Origin: Schistosoma haematobium
Lineage: Eukaryota > Platyhelminthes > Trematoda > Strigeidida > Schistosomatidae
NCBI RefSeq assembly: GCF_000699445.3
Contig: NC_067195.1
Span: forward strand, 62,285,591 to 62,349,590
Length of the DNA: 64,000 bases
Reading direction: 5' to 3'
The notes beneath the pieces were generated by a model. That model made no database searches. It saw only the letters and a program-made list of their open reading frames with translations, and had not been told where the DNA came from. Below, in pieces: positions 46,580 through 58,817 of this stretch. Both the position numbers and the translations under genes were made by a program. Numbering within the stretch: position 1 is the stretch's first letter; each line of letters begins with the position of its first letter.

Positions 46580-47098
46580 ATTTATAACAATCTGCCCAAT
46601 GCTCAATTTATTCGAAATGATCAAATCAAACCTTGGTAATGATACCGATATTATATCTTCAGTCCAAAAAAATATGTAAACGTGATAATTTCCACAGATG
46701 TACACAATGAAAAATTTGTTTTCTTCCTTAAAATTACTTAAAAAAAAATAATGAGTAATTACAAATGATAAGATAGAACATCTGGTATTGTGAATATCTG
46801 TCTGTTAATCATATAGAAACAAAAATGTTAAAATATTGAACAGAATTTTACACAAATTTATACAAATGTTAAATGAACATTTTCAGTGTTTTCTATTAAA
46901 TTCCAAAATAGTCTGTAGTACTTTTGAAAATCATGTCTCTATGAATATGAGACCGTGAATATTTTTGTTGATAAACAATAAATTCAGAAGGAATACTTTT
47001 TTTTCAATAAACTCCGATCAGATTTTATGGATATAAGCTCAAATTAAAAATTTAATAGAGTAACTAATTTTGAAATCAGTAACTACTTCAAAATTATA
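46580..47098. other. AT-rich stretch between PLE-like parts
   Basis: No coding pattern. May be decayed PLE sequence, but nothing specific can be read. Confidence 0.35.
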
Positions 47099-47099
47099 G

Positions 47100-48600
47100 A
47101 ATATAAGCTGCTCCTGTGGAGCTAGTTACATAGACCGTACTCAGAGGGATTTATCCTTGCGTGTTCGTGAACATGTACCAGCATGGTTGAGAAAAGGAGT
47201 TACCAAATCGATTAACAGCACCATTCTTTCTCACTTGGTAGATAGTGAACATCATATCGAAATAGAGGAAGCTTTCTCTGTTCCAAAATATCTACCTCAA
47301 GTAGCGAGATTATGACTGCTTTACATAGCCGAAGCCATCTGGATCAACTCCGGAGAATCAAATTTATATGTCCAGAAGAAATGTATCCAGCCTCTTTGTT
47401 TACCTTGGCCTACGACTGGATCACCGAATACCTAGACTGAATATTATAAACCTCTTACCCCCTTCCTTTATTTTTATTTATTTAATTTTTCTTTATTATC
47501 ATTGTTTTTGATTACCTCTATCTTAATCTTCACATCCATCATTCCCAATTCGTTTATAGTAATTACCTTGATAACACCCTCCTAATTATATATTATATTA
47601 TATTCACACAACAATCTTATTATTATTATCTCAACTGACAAGATTAAATTCTCCTACTATGCATTTTATTCACATGAAATTTTTGCATTTTCATTTTTGC
47701 TATAATACTATTATATTTATTATGACTGAACATTTTACTCCAAATCATCTTAACCCTTATTGAATGACCTTTCTAATTTGTAAGTAATACAGTTTTGAAG
47801 TACATACATATATCGTAACAGATGCGAACGTGCACCATTTTTAACACATAACATTGTCAAATTCATTATTAAAACACAATTGTATGAACGAAGAATATTC
47901 TTTTCAATAATTTCCCATCAAGTTCTACAATTATCTCATATCCAAATTAATAATCCATAAAATTGGCCAGATTTAAGACAGAGTACATCATTTGGAAATT
48001 GTATTATGTGAATTGAAAATTGTTGCTTGTTATATAAAATCGATTCAGTTCGTTAATGTTGGGGCTGTTTAATATGAAGTGTTAACTTGAATCAGTTTAT
48101 AAGCGAAATGAAATTGTGCGATAAATGATCAGAATAAATATGGCCAACATGGGGTGAGAGAAAATAATGGAATAAAAACGAAAATTATGTAATATGTAGA
48201 ATAATATGAATTAGGTTAACACTTTATATTAAACAGCCCCAACATTAACGATCTGAATTGATTTTCTATAACAAACAACAATTCTCAATTCACATAATAC
48301 AATTTCCAAATGATGTACTCTGTCTTAAATCTGGCCAATTTTATGGATTATTAATTTGGATATGAGATAATCGTAGAACTTGATGGAAAATTATTGAAAA
48401 AAATATTCTTCGTTCATACAATTGTGTTTTAATATAATGGGAATTTTTCAGCGATTAAAATTCATTATTACATGCCTTATTTTTGGCCTTTGTAAAATAT
48501 CATCATTATGGACTTATAACTGTAGAGCCTGATGATGAAGTTATTGAAAACGATTGTTCGCTCAAATCTTCTTCATTTTTGAATATTCTATGAAGATTTT
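47100..48600 (+). pseudogene. Penelope-like element (second lineage): GIY-YIG remnant and 3' region
   Basis: Translation near 47110-47290 reads CSCGASYIDRTQRDLSLRVR, then EHVPAWLRKGVTKS and ILSHLVDSEHHIEIEEAFSV: a cysteine pair, YIG changed to YID, and conserved arginine and EH positions of PLE GIY-YIG nucleases. A later stretch (EAIWIN near 47335) would hold the conserved glutamate. Stops and one frame slip break it after about 47310. The 3' region continues to about 48600, interrupted by the foldback at 47867-48434, and matches 20815-21645. RT is absent. Unlike the 5243 copy, the cysteine pair is kept. Confidence 0.75.
47867..48434. mobile_element. Foldback element with 220-bp inverted arms
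   Basis: Arms 47867-48086 and 48215-48434 are close reverse complements (outer end tattaaaacacaattgtatg, inner end ggggctgtttaatat). The 128-bp spacer is AT-rich without a frame. It sits in a PLE 3' region. The paralogous empty site near 21527 reads aaattcattaatg, while here AAATTCATTATTA occurs on both sides (47859-47871 and 48458-48470), fitting a 13-bp target duplication with an extra 23 bp on the right. Alternatively TTAAAACAC ends with a TA duplication, as in Tc1/mariner MITEs. Confidence 0.72.
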
Positions 48601-49226
48601 TTAAACTGATTAATAATAGAATGAAATTATTTATTTCAAAGTGACTATTATGTAATAATAACTTGAATAAGTTGTATAAATTTCAGGTTTATTAATCAGA
48701 ATAAATACAGGTAACATAAGATGATAGAAAGAATCATATAGTTGCAAATCAGATGTTTGATAAAATATCAAGTAATACAAGAAATAATATGAATTTAAGA
48801 AGAAAAAGTTAAGCTAAATGAGTATCAGTTACGTATATATATATTCAACAAATTATGTATTCAACAAATTAATATTACCAATAATCATAATACAAGCATA
48901 TGTAAATAATAATGATAATAATATTTAAATAAGATAAACCACGTTGTAGAAATAAAATTACTGCTATGCATACATAAATCAAATTAAGTCATTTAATTAT
49001 CAAGGTGACAATTGTACTTTTATTTCATACAGTAGCATATCCCCCCCTTCATTTCTAAATTATCTAACATCTTATTTACGCTGTAATTTTTGCTTTGTTG
49101 TCAAATAGATTAGGTAAGAAAATGATTTTTCAATTACTATGTAACAATAATAGTTTATTATATAAATAGACTTAACAATATATCCATACAATCGATTTAT
49201 CCAATAAGTCAAAACTAAGACCATTA
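48601..49226. other. AT-rich spacer
   Basis: Nothing recognised. Confidence 0.45.
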
Positions 49227-49227
49227 A

Positions 49228-49285
49228 TTTTAATAGTTGAGATCATCATGGAAAACCTGGAAGCACTTGATGACCGTTTCGTCCT
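49228..49285 (-). repeat. Family B fragment, 5'-truncated in hammerhead stem II
   Basis: Minus strand starts at the stem II loop (taggacgaaacggtcatc) and runs to the tail. ACCATTAA-type sequence on both sides (near 49211 and 49286) suggests a target-site duplication. Confidence 0.65.
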
Positions 49286-50032
49286 ACCATTAAATTGGTA
49301 ATTAGTAGATTTTATTTTATGTTTATTTGAACGGTAACATGAAAGGAATCATTTTATCATATAATCTGCCTAGTCATTATTGATAGAGAATATTGTGTTA
49401 AACTTAAAGTAGCCTACAAAATAATCGTTTCTTTTTTTAATTTAAAAGTACATTATATCATTATTAGAACAAGTTTTCATTCAAAGGGGAGTTTAATCAC
49501 AGTTTTTGTTTATCAGACAATATGTGTTAACTAATCGATCATATATGAACAAATAAATAAAATTCATCTAATTATTCACTAATTAACATGTTGTAATCAT
49601 TCTATATGAATAAGTTTTAAGAAAAAAATAATAAACCAAATTATTTCACACAATAATATGAATTTTATGCCATTTAGAATTGAATAACATAAGACTGTTA
49701 AAATAACTATCGTATAAGGCGTCTCCCAGTTTATTTAACCATGTAACTAAGCAACATGTTTTCCCTTAGGCATTGTTAAGTTGATTGTTATGTTTAGAAA
49801 AAAAAAAGAAAATGTATATATAATTAATGAAACAATTTTACTATCAATTATAAATTATTAGGTTTCAATTGTTAATAGAACTTAGTATTTCGTAAACAGT
49901 GAAAACAATTAAAAATGTCAAATAATCATAATCAATTAACTGTATTGAATATGTTATTTCTTTTTAAGAAAACATTTAACGTTCTTGTTAGAAATCTATA
50001 TTTTTCTCTGTGTAACCGCCGTATATGGTCAG

Positions 50033-50035
<3 letters not shown>
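49286..50035. other. AT-rich spacer
   Basis: Nothing recognised. Confidence 0.45.

Positions 50036-50071
<36 letters not shown>
50036..50071. repeat. (TA)n microsatellite
   Basis: Uninterrupted run of about 17 TA units. Confidence 0.9.
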
Positions 50072-50072
<1 letters not shown>

Positions 50073-50133
50073 TCTGTAATAGAAATTTATAAAATAATTC
50101 ACTAACTTTTTAGAAAACAATTATTTTCATTGT

Positions 50134-50237
50134 AAATAAAAGGAGTCCTACAATAGGATGAAACGGCCATCTAGTGCTTCCAGGTTTTCAATGGTGGTCT
50201 AACATTAATCGGTTCATGATCTCAATCAAAATAAAAG
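50134..50237 (+). repeat. Family B fragment, 5'-truncated at the hammerhead, with 9-bp target duplication
   Basis: AAATAAAAG flanks an 86-bp insert (50134-50142 and 50229-50237). The insert begins at gagtccta, the last core bases and stem II, and includes atgaaacggccatc, the stem I 3' strand and the tail to ctcaatca. It lacks the CTGA half, so it is inactive. Confidence 0.75.
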
Positions 50238-50379
50238 CATTGTTGAATTACAATTAACTGCTTAAAAGTTTGAATATTAGTTTGTAACGATAGATTTTCA
50301 TCGTATGAGTCAAGATTAACATCTCTTGGTGGTGATATCTAAAGTAGGGTGGAAATAAGTTTTTAAAATTATTTTCTAA

Positions 50380-51345
50380 ATGTATTACTTATTTATTTAC
50401 GCCTGTTATCCTTCATGGAGAACCATAGGCTGCCTACAAGCACTGTCTATCCAATACTGTCCTGAGCAGTCCTTTCCAGTTCTTTCTAGTTGTTATTTAT
50501 CCCTTCCAAGTCTGCATTCACTTCTCGATGCACTGTGTTCTTTGGCCTTCCTCTTTTCCATTTCTCTTTAGGAGTCCAAGTTAGCGCTTACCACTTGATA
50601 AAGTTTGATGATTTCTTCACTGCGCGTTCTATCCAATTCCAACATCATTTTCTAAGTCCCTCTTCAGCTGGAAGTTGATTTGTTCTCTTCCACAGTAGGC
50701 TGATGCTAATGGTATCTGGCCAATGGACCTGGAGAGTCATGTGTAAACAATTGCTTATAAATACTTGTACCTTTTTGATGATGGTTGTAGTAGTTCTTGA
50801 GGTTTCTGCTCCAAAAATGGTACTGTCCTTACGTTTGTATTGAGTATACTGATCCTTTTATTGGTTTACAATTGTTTTTAGTTCCATATGCTCTTCAGTT
50901 GTAGGAATGCGGCCAATCCTCATCATTTCATATGCATCAGATCCTCCTTGTTCATTGATGATGAGAGTAAGCAACTTTGTCTGACTCCGGTCCTCACTTG
51001 GAATGCGTCTGTCAGCAGTCTTTCATGCATGAATTTGCAGTGTAGTCCATTGCATGAATTCCGGATGATGTTGACGATTTTATTATCTACTCACACCATA
51101 GTGTCGAAGAAGTTTCCAGAATGTTCTCCTATCAAATGACTTGCCATAATCAATGAAGCTGATATGTAATGACGAGTTCCATTTGATTGATTGTTCAACG
51201 ATGATCCGTAGTGTACTTGATCCTTACGGAATCCAGCCTGTTGATTTCGAAGTTAAGCTTCTACTGACTCTTTCGTCCAGTTCAGCAACACCATAATGAA
51301 GACCTTTCCTGATGCTGTCAGTAATATGATGCCTTTGTAGTGCTG
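50380..51345 (-). pseudogene. RTE retrotransposon, 3' half with true 3' tail
   Basis: Minus strand begins at HYKGIILLTASGKVF (RT) and continues through FRKD-like and NIIRNS-like stretches to the RQSCLLSS-like motif. It then jumps near 50965 to INEQGGSDA, deleting the FADD segment. The C-terminal region [19 protein letters not shown] follows, then the end of the coding region and a tail of (TAAA)-like repeats at 50400-50383. Frames are broken many times. Ends 5' at about 51345 against the next RTE copy. Confidence 0.83.
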
Positions 51346-51399
51346 GGGACCACTGCTGTCAAGATTGATTTTGCTACACTGACTGTCTTCAACTACATT

Positions 51400-53745
51400 T
51401 ATGTTAGATAGAAGATATAGGTCATCTTCAGAGTCCGAATTGTCTAGTTGTATGCAAGCTGTCTACTGTATCAAGTGCTTTCCCTCAGATGTGGAGGCCT
51501 TCATAATCCAGTCAGCCACCTGAAGAAAAAGAAACTATGAGAGTAAGCAATCTTATTTGACACCATTCTTCACTTGGAATGCGTCTGCCATCTGTCCTTC
51601 ATCCACCACTTTGCATTGTAGCCCATCGTATGAATTCCGGATGGTGTTGACGATTTTCTCAGGTACAGTGTTGAACAAGGCTATCAAAGCTGCCAAATAT
51701 TTCCTCATAGTCAAGGAAGTTCATGTCTACTGACGAGTTCCATTCAACTGATTGTTCAACGATGATCCGTAGTGTGACGACTCGGTCTGTTCACAACCGA
51801 TCCTTACGGAATCCTGCCTGCCGAACTTAAAGTTGAGGGTCCATTGAATCTTCCATTTGGTTCAACGACCCTCTGTTAAGAACTTTTCTTGGTAGTTCGA
51901 TGCCTCTGTAGTTCTCAGTCTTGCTGAAGTTCCCTTTCACCAGTATATCGATGAGGTGTCCTTTTTTCCAGTCCATCGTCACTTGTTCTTCCAAAATCTT
52001 CCTCAATAGAACGTGGAACATGTTTGCAGTTGCTTCTATGTCTGACTTTAGAGGTTCATCTGGTATATTGTTAGGTCCTGCTGCTTTCCCGCGCTTGATT
52101 TGTCTGGTTGTCCTCCTGGTTTCGTTGATTATTGGTGGGTTAACATTTATGGAAATGTCTGTGTGTGCTGCTACGAATTCCGGTGGATTCAATGGATCTG
52201 GCTCATTCAAGAGTTCGTCAAAGTGTTCTACCCATCTGTTCTTCTATTCTTGAATTTCAGTGATTGTCATGCCTTCTTTGTCCTTGACCGGTCTCTCTGG
52301 TTTATCATATTTCATTGATAGTTTCTTCGCTGTGTCATATAGTTGTTTCATTTTTCCTTCTCTTGCAGCTATTTCCGCTATCGTTTCTATGTCTTCCATG
52401 TCTTTCTGCTTGTCGGCTCTAATGCTTATCTTCACTAGTTCGTTTGCTTCTGTGTTATCATCTTGTGCCTTGACATTCCCTGTTCTCGTTTGACTGTTTC
52501 TAATTGCTGTCTTCTTATTCTTGCTTTCTTGAATCCAGTTCGGGGTTTTGATAGAGACCTATTCGTTATGATGATGCTTGTTGTGGCCCATCATCTCCTG
52601 GCACGTTGAGGTTAATTTTTCTTTGATCCCCTTCCAATTTCCTCCCATGGTAGCTGCTTCTTTCAATGGGTTTCGTAAGGTATGGAACCTGGTTTATTGT
52701 ACCTTTATACTACTGTTTCCCCATCTGACCAGTGATTCTATTGCTTTAACTTCGTCTTGGCCACAACCAGGTGGTGATCTGAAACTATTTCGGCTCCTCT
52801 ACTGAATCTGTCGTCTTCAATTTTCCTTCGGAATTTTTTATTGATGCAAATATGATCTATCTGGTTCTCTGTGGTGTGGTCTGGTGAGATTCATGTAGCT
52901 TTGTGTATACGTTTGTGTGTAAATATTGTGCCTCCTACGACCAATTTGTTGAATGCACACAGATTTACAAATCTTTCCCCATTTTCGTTTCTCTCTCCCA
53001 GTTCCTGTCGTCCAATGATATCATCATATCCGTTGTTGTCCATTCCCACTTTGGCGTTTAGATCTCCCATCAGAATGGTGAGGTCCTTTGTTGGGCACTT
53101 CTCTATGATTGATTGCAGCCTCTAATAGACCTGATCTTTTTTGTCGTCGTTGTTATCATTGGTGGTTGTATAACGTTGGATAAAATTCATTGTGATCCCC
53201 TCTTTCTTTGTTTTGAATGATGCTTTGATGATTCTGGATCCGTGAGATTCTCATCCAACAAGTGCATTTCGTGCTACTTCGGATAGTATTAGAGAAACTC
53301 CGTGTGTGTGGAGCATTTTCCTCTTCTTGACCGGAGTACAGAAGCATCTCTCCCGTATCGAGCTTTTGCTGTCCAGCTTGGGTCCAATAGGTTTCTTTGA
53401 TTCCGAGTACTTCCAAGCTGTATCTCATCATTTATTCTCGGTCTTTTAGATCGTCCGAACGTTCTATGTACTTATAAAAATTGTTGCTCTGGTTGTTAGA
53501 AGGGGCATTGGCCTCGTGACTTCTAAAGAATCTCGGCTTTTATCCTGAGGTGTCATAATTCTCCCTTCAATTCCCAAAGCAGAGTTTATATGGTTTAACT
53601 TGTTTAATCTGGTTGATATTTTTCTACCAAAATTTTTCCTACGGCATGAGGTTGCCAACCACATGACCAACCCTCCTCTTTTACCCGGGTTCAGGACCGA
53701 CAGTAACTCTAAGAGAGTTACAGGCGAAGTTTTTTGTATATACAA
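51400..53745 (-). pseudogene. RTE retrotransposon, 5' end through RT palm, 3'-truncated
   Basis: Minus strand opens with a 93-residue N-terminal frame (53745-53464) ending RATIFIST, then a stop where the GTWNVRT tryptophan would be, then NVRT. Next come LEVLGIKETYWTQAGQQKL and LYSGQEEENAPHT. Endonuclease motifs GDLNAKVG (near 53044-53070) and SDHHLVVA (near 52760-52785) are both intact in sequence. Linker at 52435-52244; RT at 52210-51827 (NPPEFVAAHTDISINVNPP, GPNNIP, NYRGI). The FADD box reads SEDD near 51435, and the copy ends near 51400. Frameshifts throughout. This is the only copy here with the element's 5' end attached to coding sequence. Confidence 0.86.
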
Positions 53746-53944
53746 AATTAATTTGTTTTCAACTTAAATCTCTGTATGTAGTTATTTTTAATGAATTTCA
53801 TTGACTGCTTTGGTAAGACATTTTTTCGAAATTATATCACTTTTCTTTTTCTAATCCTCTTTTCGTATTTATTTCACACTCTGTTTAGTTGATTTCCTGT
53901 AGTTATCTTTTGAAAATATGTGCTGTCTTTGCTCTTAAATAAAA

Positions 53945-54335
53945 CAGCATTATTATTAGTGGCTTTATTTAATATTATATTTTTGGTACAATATGGAATT
54001 CTCAGCACAAAATATTTCAACAAGTTTCCTTTTCTTATTTTTTGGTCGACCTTTGGGATAAATATTTGGTGGTTGCCAGTTAGATGTTAGCAGTTCAGGA
54101 ATCAGCATCTAACGTACATTCGTTTCGCTGCATACTGATAGCAACCACGATATTACTGAATGGGCTATTTTGTAACTTGTACGGTGAAATGTCGTAAACT
54201 TTTCATAAACGCACTTGAATAGGTCATGTTACTGTTAGACATAGTAATGTGTTAAAACAAACAATATAACAGATAACTTGTTGAAATATCCGGACGGCAG
54301 GAACAGGTAGCCCAGATATTTAAGAAGGCCGCCAT
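53945..54335 (-). repeat. Family E repeat
   Basis: Minus-strand copy, uninterrupted. Its (AAT)n end lies at 53945-53960, and the other end near 54330 (gaacaggtagcccagatatt on plus). Used as reference for the split copies at 15978 and 23690. Confidence 0.65.
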
Positions 54336-56583
54336 GGAATAAATACACGAATGTATCACATTTTTCAGAGAAGCTCAGTCTGCTCACTAAGTGTTCAAAT
54401 AGATTCTATCATCGGTTATACATATTATGTGAGTACCATAAATTACCTTAAGTTGTTTCATGTCAATTAATTATTCATTAGCAGTTGATTAGTCTACGTA
54501 AAATTATACCAGTTTAGCACTCTGAAGATTTCTTTTATTTATCAGCCTAATGAATGCATTACCATAAATCGGATCACAGAAAAGTAGCTAGAAACAGATA
54601 GATAAAAAGATCGTATAAGTCATAACATTTAGGTCTCAAACCAGTTTAAATTACAAAATAGTGACTATTTTACTAATAGATATCAGTGTGAATAGAAGCT
54701 GTTGAAGATTAAAATATACTGTTAGTGATTGTAAGTACTGATTTTGGAGTCATGCATGAATTCCTTTAGATAACTGTGTTCATATACAGTTGTTATATAT
54801 TTAAATACTATAAGAAATAGGTTTTAATTTATTTCGGAACATTTTGTGGGAGTAATTAAATTGGTATGTTTTATGGATATGACTTTGAAAAAAGTATGAT
54901 TTGTGAAAGTATCTCACTTTAAGTACTGAAATCTGACCCTATGTAACTTACAACTGCTGGGATATGTTGCTTCAAAATCCGGTAGCGGTTCCAAAGTATA
55001 ATCAAATAAAAATGTATTTTAAACAAACAAAATCAACAGAATTGATCGAAAACTGATGTATACAGTTTCAGAACATCAAGGAAGTAACTGAAAAGTTTTC
55101 AATCAATCAAATATCTTAAGATACATGAAACAGTGTTGCCTCAAGTTTAAGATGCAAAATTTTATAACTTCATTTGTAGAATTACGGTTCACAGTTTATG
55201 TATATGAAGTTCACAATGGCGAAAATACAAAAAGGTTGTTTTTATTAATCTTCCCATCAAATATTTAAAAACATTATGACTAAGGCACATATTTATTACA
55301 CTTAATAAATTTTATCCTCCTTTATGACAATCCAATCATACGGCAATATACTGACAAACATATCTGCATATAGTTCAGTCTAAAAATTCAGTCTCTAACA
55401 TAAAAATTCACGTGTTGCCACTAGTTTGTTTGTTTTATAGTTACTTTACATCGAATCGTTTTCATCTATATATGTTTTATTTTCATAAAATGTTGTCAAA
55501 ATAATTTTATTCACTAACTGGTTTTATTACATATTAATTCATCGGCATATACAAAATAGAAAGTAGAAATACATATGTATATTATAAAATCTTTGTGGTA
55601 TTGTACGCTAGTTTGTAGGCAAAACTTTAAAAAATCATTATCGAATATAAATGAACTTTACAATCATTTCCAGGGAAAAGAAATATTGTTATACAGTGAA
55701 ACTGAGTAATCAATAGAAACTTAAGTAGTACGTTTTTACCCAAATCTCAATAGATTTTTTTTGGCGAGACTATAATTTATGGACGAACCAATTACATATA
55801 AGATAACAGGTTGCGGAGTTTGTCGCGACATTCACTCATCTATTTGGATAAATAGGTTTTAACATTATAACTGATGTTAGTATGTGATGTAAACCCTAAA
55901 TCTAATTTCTAACCTTGATCATCAACTGTAAATTATAATTCTAATTTCATATACAGGGTTATAACGTTCATTTAGTTCTGGTTATTAGGTGAACGCTCTC
56001 AAGGACTGTTTAGCGTCGCTCAACGGTTGTCCATAAATTATAGTCTCACTAGTTTTTTTTATTGACTTGTTGTTTGTTTAAATAAATAGCTTTTTTTACA
56101 ACTTGAACAAATAAAAACATCATTGAATATTACATTTGAAAAGAGTAAAACTAATCATGAATCGGTATGTTAATTAGTGATAAGTAAATGAAGGAAATAA
56201 AGTTTAATAACTGGATTATTAAATTATGGAGATAATATTCTAATAATATATTAAAATAATAATTATATTCGATTATAGATTTTGTAGAACCTCAACTACT
56301 GTATCATAAATTTACATGTTAACTATTTTTATTGAGTAATATTCATTTTACAGTTAATTCAACACAATATATGCTATAACATTGATAGCAATTCAATGGT
56401 CGCTATATGTAATTGCTGTTAGTAAACTGGATACTAAATCTAGTGAAGGAAAAAAATACCTAGTGTCGAAAAATCTCAAACCTTAAAAATATTGCTTTCC
56501 CAACTACCTATCTAAAGAACAATTAAGTATACTTTACTGTATCTATCATTTGTTATTGTCTAACACATTTTAGTATAGTATTC
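54336..56583. other. AT-rich non-coding stretch
   Basis: About 2.2 kb. An inverted pair ctataatttatgg (55770-55782) and ccataaattatag (56031-56043) brackets about 250 bp; nothing else recognised. Confidence 0.45.
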
Positions 56584-56584
56584 T

Positions 56585-56845
56585 TGCAGTGAACGAGAAC
56601 ACAGGAAGGGACAACCAATTGTATTTGAACGCAAAGTTACAGAATCTCTTAGTAAAATTTGAGAACCATTAAGTAAATATTTCATTTGCAAAATGTCAAT
56701 CAATTGTCTCAAACTTGACTGTTCTTTTGTTTCTACACCAATCATTCTCTGTTCTCATTCTCGTTTCTTCGATCTTCTTAGTCGTCTGCTGATACATACT
56801 GTTTATATCTGTCGACATCAATAGCACACACCACATTATATGTTA
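56585..56845 (+). repeat. PLE 3'-region fragment
   Basis: Matches 6060-6250 and 16196-16484: caattgtatttgaacgcaaa, tttgcaaaatgtcaatcaat, ctgttctcattctcgtttct, tcgacatcaatagcacacac. 5'-truncated before any coding sequence. Confidence 0.6.
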
Positions 56846-56889
56846 ACAACAGTGAGGTATTCATTTAATTTTCTTTAATCAACTGAGTT

Positions 56890-57165
56890 ATGAAATCCAT
56901 TGTATCATTTATAAAAATACGCAACACAAGAAATCACATCGCTAATTTGTTCAAAAATATTAGTTTGTTAATTTTGTTTCCGGTAAAAATGATCTTGTTG
57001 CAATCGTTCATCGAATTAGTTGGAAAATCCACAAAAATGTTTGTCAGCCCATACTTATTGAGAGCTGAAAAACGAATAGATTATCTCAGACATTTAATTA
57101 TCATTTGCTTGTCTGATTTTCGTCTAATTATGAAAATGTCTTTACTAAAACTAGCAATAGTGTAA
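56890..57165 (+). CDS. Open frame of 91 residues, doubtful
   Basis: Begins MKSIVSFIKIRNTRNHIANL and is rich in I, L and K, with a possible membrane-like stretch (SLLILFPVKMILL). No family recognised, no splice or promoter support, and it follows a PLE tail. Most likely chance. Confidence 0.12.
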   Translation: MKSIVSFIKIRNTRNHIANLFKNISLLILFPVKMILLQSFIELVGKSTKMFVSPYLLRAEKRIDYLRHLIIICLSDFRLIMKMSLLKLAIV

Positions 57166-58816
57166 TTATACTCTTTTCCATAAAGTTTCACACCATTCAT
57201 CCTTAACTAATATTTCCACATTTATACAATATGATTTTTATATTGTAAAGGAATTATTCACGAATTTATTCCGTGTGCAGAATAGACATTTTCCTCTTGA
57301 ATAGAACTTTTAATCTTGGTTTCAAGAATGGTTTACATTGCATTTTTTAAAATATTTTATTCATGATTAAACTATGAAAAACGTTTTCTCCTATTGACAT
57401 GAACAATTTCATTTTACAATACCTACGTCTAATTCAAAATCTTCAGAAATAACAACAATGTATTCATTGTTGTTTTCTACATGAACTACGAAATTAAAAC
57501 AAAAGTTTAACCTAATTTAGTTACTCAATTTGTTTATATTTTAAACGAAAAAAGTGTAACTTTATGAAACTCTACAACTTTGTGTTTTGAAAATTAGAAT
57601 ATGCCTGTCTTTAAAAGTACTTTGGTCAATTGTAATTATTATGAGACCAAAATATTTGGGAACACTTTGATGGATACATCTCTTGTAATCTTAACGCTAT
57701 GTAATCATTTCTAAAAAGAATCAGATAGTGAAACTAAAACGATTATTGACTGAGATATGTAATTCGTTACTAAATACTCAACGTTTTGAAGTATAGCCAT
57801 TCTTCCACATTTGTCAGTGGATACGATCAAATAACCTCATCAAGAAGAAGCAAATATTTTATTCATGTGTTGCTAAGACAACTAAAAATACAACGTGACG
57901 TTGTTTCACCAATAATTTGACATAACATTTCTAAAAAGTACTTTTTGGTTTGAAATGTAAACACATATACAAATGACATTTCACATGTTATAACACATAG
58001 GATATTGGACATTTAAATCGGATCAGTAAATTTCTCTAATGAAAGAACAAGAGATTGATTTTTATGACATTTTGTGTCATCGAGAACATTGAATTATCTG
58101 TCAGTCATCTGACTTTGTTTTACTGACGACGTTCGCGAGTGTGAATTATTGGGAAGCTTTTAGTAATTGGTAGAACTATTATGTTTTTTATTATTGTAAA
58201 TTGTTTTCTATGCATGTATTAAACATTTATTAATGATCAGAAGTACTCGGCTCCGAGCCATTACCTCTAGGGTTTGAGCTCCGTTCTATTCATTTTGTTT
58301 TATGCTCAATGGTGTTAAATAAAATGTACGTTAACCTGAGCTACATTATTTATTTGGTCACTTATTTTATTGATACTTAATCTAGAGATTTCTGATTTTC
58401 GTTATTGTTTTCCTGTATTTATTGAATTATTATACAATTTTGTTATTATCTATTATGATCTTCGAGATTTTATTTTTCATCAAAATGATGTCTTATAGTT
58501 TAGATTAATTACGTAACTCATCCGTTTAAGTCTGGAACGTATATATGGTTAGACTTATTTTACTTATTCACTTATCGCAAAATGTCTCATTACAATTCAT
58601 CGGAAAATATAGTTTTTCTATTGATTTATATTTACAAATCGATTCGAGAATGAAAATCATTCTTAAAATAAATAAAATAGGTTTGAAGTACCATTATCTG
58701 GGTTTGACTTCGTAATCTCATGTTGAGCATTAAATTTATCATATGTATTATTATTTTATTATTCCACGGGAAAACAATGTTGAATTTTCACTCTTGGTTT
58801 GAATTTCTTAAGGATA
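57166..58816. other. AT-rich stretch with a small GC-richer island
   Basis: 58225-58300 (tactcggctccgagccatta, gggtttgagctccgtt) is GC-richer and may be a repeat remnant. Nothing else recognised. Confidence 0.4.
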
Positions 58817-58817
58817 A

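Noticed and set aside
50036..50071. Replication origin or promoter at the long TA run
   Set aside because: Simple microsatellite; nothing else around it supports a functional site.
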